NCBI RefSeq assembly: GCF_963576615.1
Contig: NC_088709.1
Coordinates: forward strand, 13,398,764-13,462,763
DNA from: Watersipora subatra
Taxonomy: Eukaryota; Bryozoa; Gymnolaemata; Cheilostomatida; Watersiporidae
Length of the DNA stretch: 64,000 bases
Direction: 5' to 3'
Part shown: one piece after another, positions 62,501 through 64,000 of the stretch
How positions within the stretch are numbered: the stretch's first letter is position 1
How the letters are laid out: each line of letters starts with the position of its first letter
The notes under the pieces: generated by a model
Told to the model about the DNA's origin: nothing
Databases searched by the model: none
Seen by the model: the letters and a program-made list of their open reading frames with translations, nothing else
Program-made: the position numbers and the translations under genes

Positions 62501-63424
62501 TTAAAGGTTGACTTGCAACAAAATTCACATTACAGTTTATTTGATATCAAAAGATTCACCATGTCTTACTCTGCTGTGTTGTAGGTGCAAAATATGTGGA
62601 AACCTGATTACGAGCTCTTCAAAGCTCAACAACGAACAGTTAATCGCCGCCATCACGAAACTGCCATAGATTAGAATTCCTTTCCAAAATTGCTCAAATG
62701 GGACATAGCTGAACAAGATAAGATGGCTTCTGTTTACACTTTCATGCAACCTCATTTGGCGAAATATTTTCACAAATATACTTCACGAATTCAATAAAAC
62801 CATGTCTATTGTCCTTACGCGTCTGTTTCATCATCATTGTAATGGTGTCACTTTGAGCACTGATATCTCAAAACCTACCGTAAAAATTCGTTTAATTTTT
62901 TAATCTTAGCTCAGAGGAGTGCATATCATCCTCTGATGAACATGACGAGCCTGTTGGTCCCCTGTGATAGTCGACGAAAAATGCTGCAGAAACTATTTGC
63001 GCTGTTTGGCAGGAAGCATGGGTCTCATGATCAGATTACGACTAGACAATTAGACCAAGCCGAAACAAAACTGTAAACTAGCGAGCATCTATATTTGGTA
63101 AGGGCTCTTCGGTAGAACCCAAAGTGTTTGTCCTAAACTAATGCTACGAGAAGTTTTATATTGAGCCTTTTATTGGCCTTTCAATTCATGTGAGAACATC
63201 CCATGTCAAAACAATAACCAAATCGTTTGACTACGTCAGTGAAATAAATTGATTCCAATATACGGCGGTTTTGTGATGGCGACGATTAACTTCGTTTTGA
63301 GCTTTCATGAGGTTGTAATCACATTTCCACATATTTTGCACCTACAACACAGCAGAGTAAGACATGGTGAATCTTTTGATACGAAATAACTGTAATGTGA
63401 ATTTTGTTGCAAGTCAACCTTTAA
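62501..63424. mobile_element. TTAA-flanked long-TIR MITE, copy 3
   Basis: Same ends and TTAA flanks as 6721-7596 and 15673-16550. It starts about 30 bp after the donor of MLXIP exon 4 (62472), so it occupies the beginning of that intron. Confidence 0.85.
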
Positions 63425-63655
63425 GATATATTAACAGTTGTTACCGAGTGCTGACCGATACAAAGTCAGCTCTACAAAACATCCCAAGTAGTCAAGTAGC
63501 TTGAATAAGCAACAAATTTATATATGTAATCCCACCCCCCCCCCCTTCCTCCAATTTCACGATCAATGGGACCGGAGTCCCTCCGAATATAGTAAAGTGA
63601 ATTGGAATTTTCTTGATTGACTTTCAGTTTATCTTTCAACTTCAGTCCCAGTACA

Positions 63656-64000
63656 GTCATACTTCGACTTACGAGCTTAATGCGTTCCGAAACGGAGCTT
63701 GTATGTCAATTTACTTGCATGTTGGTGCAATTTATTTATATATAGAACAATTAAATATATATTAATTGGTTTCCATACTCTAAAAAATGCAAATAAAACA
63801 CTCGCAACGAGATATTGTAACAGAAAAAACATGTTGGTTATTGTCATAATTTACCACATACTTTCAAAAAGCAACAAATAAAAAATAATGCAAGGAAATG
63901 TGATTAATTAAAATGTAAAATTAAATAGGCCTACGTACATACAATAGCAGCTAACGCTGGCATTTGCCAGAGAGGGAGATATAAGCTATCCTTCATTACA
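63656..64000. mobile_element. Left end of a DNA transposon running off the window (tentative)
   Basis: CAGTCATACTTCGACTTACG followed by AGCTTAATGCGTTCCG is typical of pogo/Tigger-like ends. No partner end is visible within the window. Confidence 0.5.

Noticed and set aside
1-64000. CRISPR arrays, bacterial operons, rRNA genes or virus-derived genes
   Set aside because: None seen. The tandem repeats lack CRISPR repeat-spacer structure and the gene structure is clearly animal.

Overview
This is a stretch of an AT-rich animal nuclear genome. It has short exons with GT-AG introns, abundant non-autonomous DNA transposons, minisatellites and microsatellites, and no bacterial operon structure. The three protein families present are conserved in animals. 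The repeat style suggests a marine invertebrate, possibly a mollusc or other spiralian, but nothing in the window fixes the species.

Layout. (1) 1-9632, + strand: the 3' part of GNPTAB, the alpha/beta subunit of lysosomal-enzyme GlcNAc-1-phosphotransferase. Eight exons run to the stop codon; the 5' part lies off the left edge. (2) 9633-16807: intergenic, with one TTAA-flanked MITE and a duplicated 90-bp block. (3) 16808-31059, - strand: ERMP1 copy B, an ER membrane metallopeptidase of family M28, complete in 14 exons (892 codons). (4) 31060-35165: spacer with a tRNA-like sequence, short tandem repeats and a perfect palindrome. (5) 35166-49899, - strand: ERMP1 copy A, complete in 14 exons (902 codons). 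(6) 49900-50676: a short divergent promoter region with two CACGTG E-boxes. (7) 50677 to the right edge, + strand: the 5' part of a Mondo (MLXIP/MondoA-type) transcription factor gene, four coding exons visible, with a probable non-coding first exon ending at 50514.

The two ERMP1 copies are a tandem duplication. Exons 2-14 have identical lengths and phases in both, both frames are open, and the metallopeptidase residues are kept. Divergence is strongly patchy: exons 3, 5, 6, most of 8 and most of 11 are almost identical at protein level, while exons 1, 7, 9, 12 and 13 differ at roughly a quarter to half of positions. In exons 8 and 11 the change is abrupt inside the exon. This pattern fits repeated gene conversion between the copies and is the most interesting signal in the window.

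Mobile DNA fills the introns. There are three TTAA-flanked, long-inverted-repeat MITEs, three copies of another long-inverted-repeat family, pogo/Tigger-like and hAT-like elements (some nested), and Helitron-like ends. There is also a decayed, unidentified coding fragment antisense within an ERMP1-B intron. The four genes have no evident shared pathway. Apart from the ERMP1 mosaic I see no new multi-gene system.
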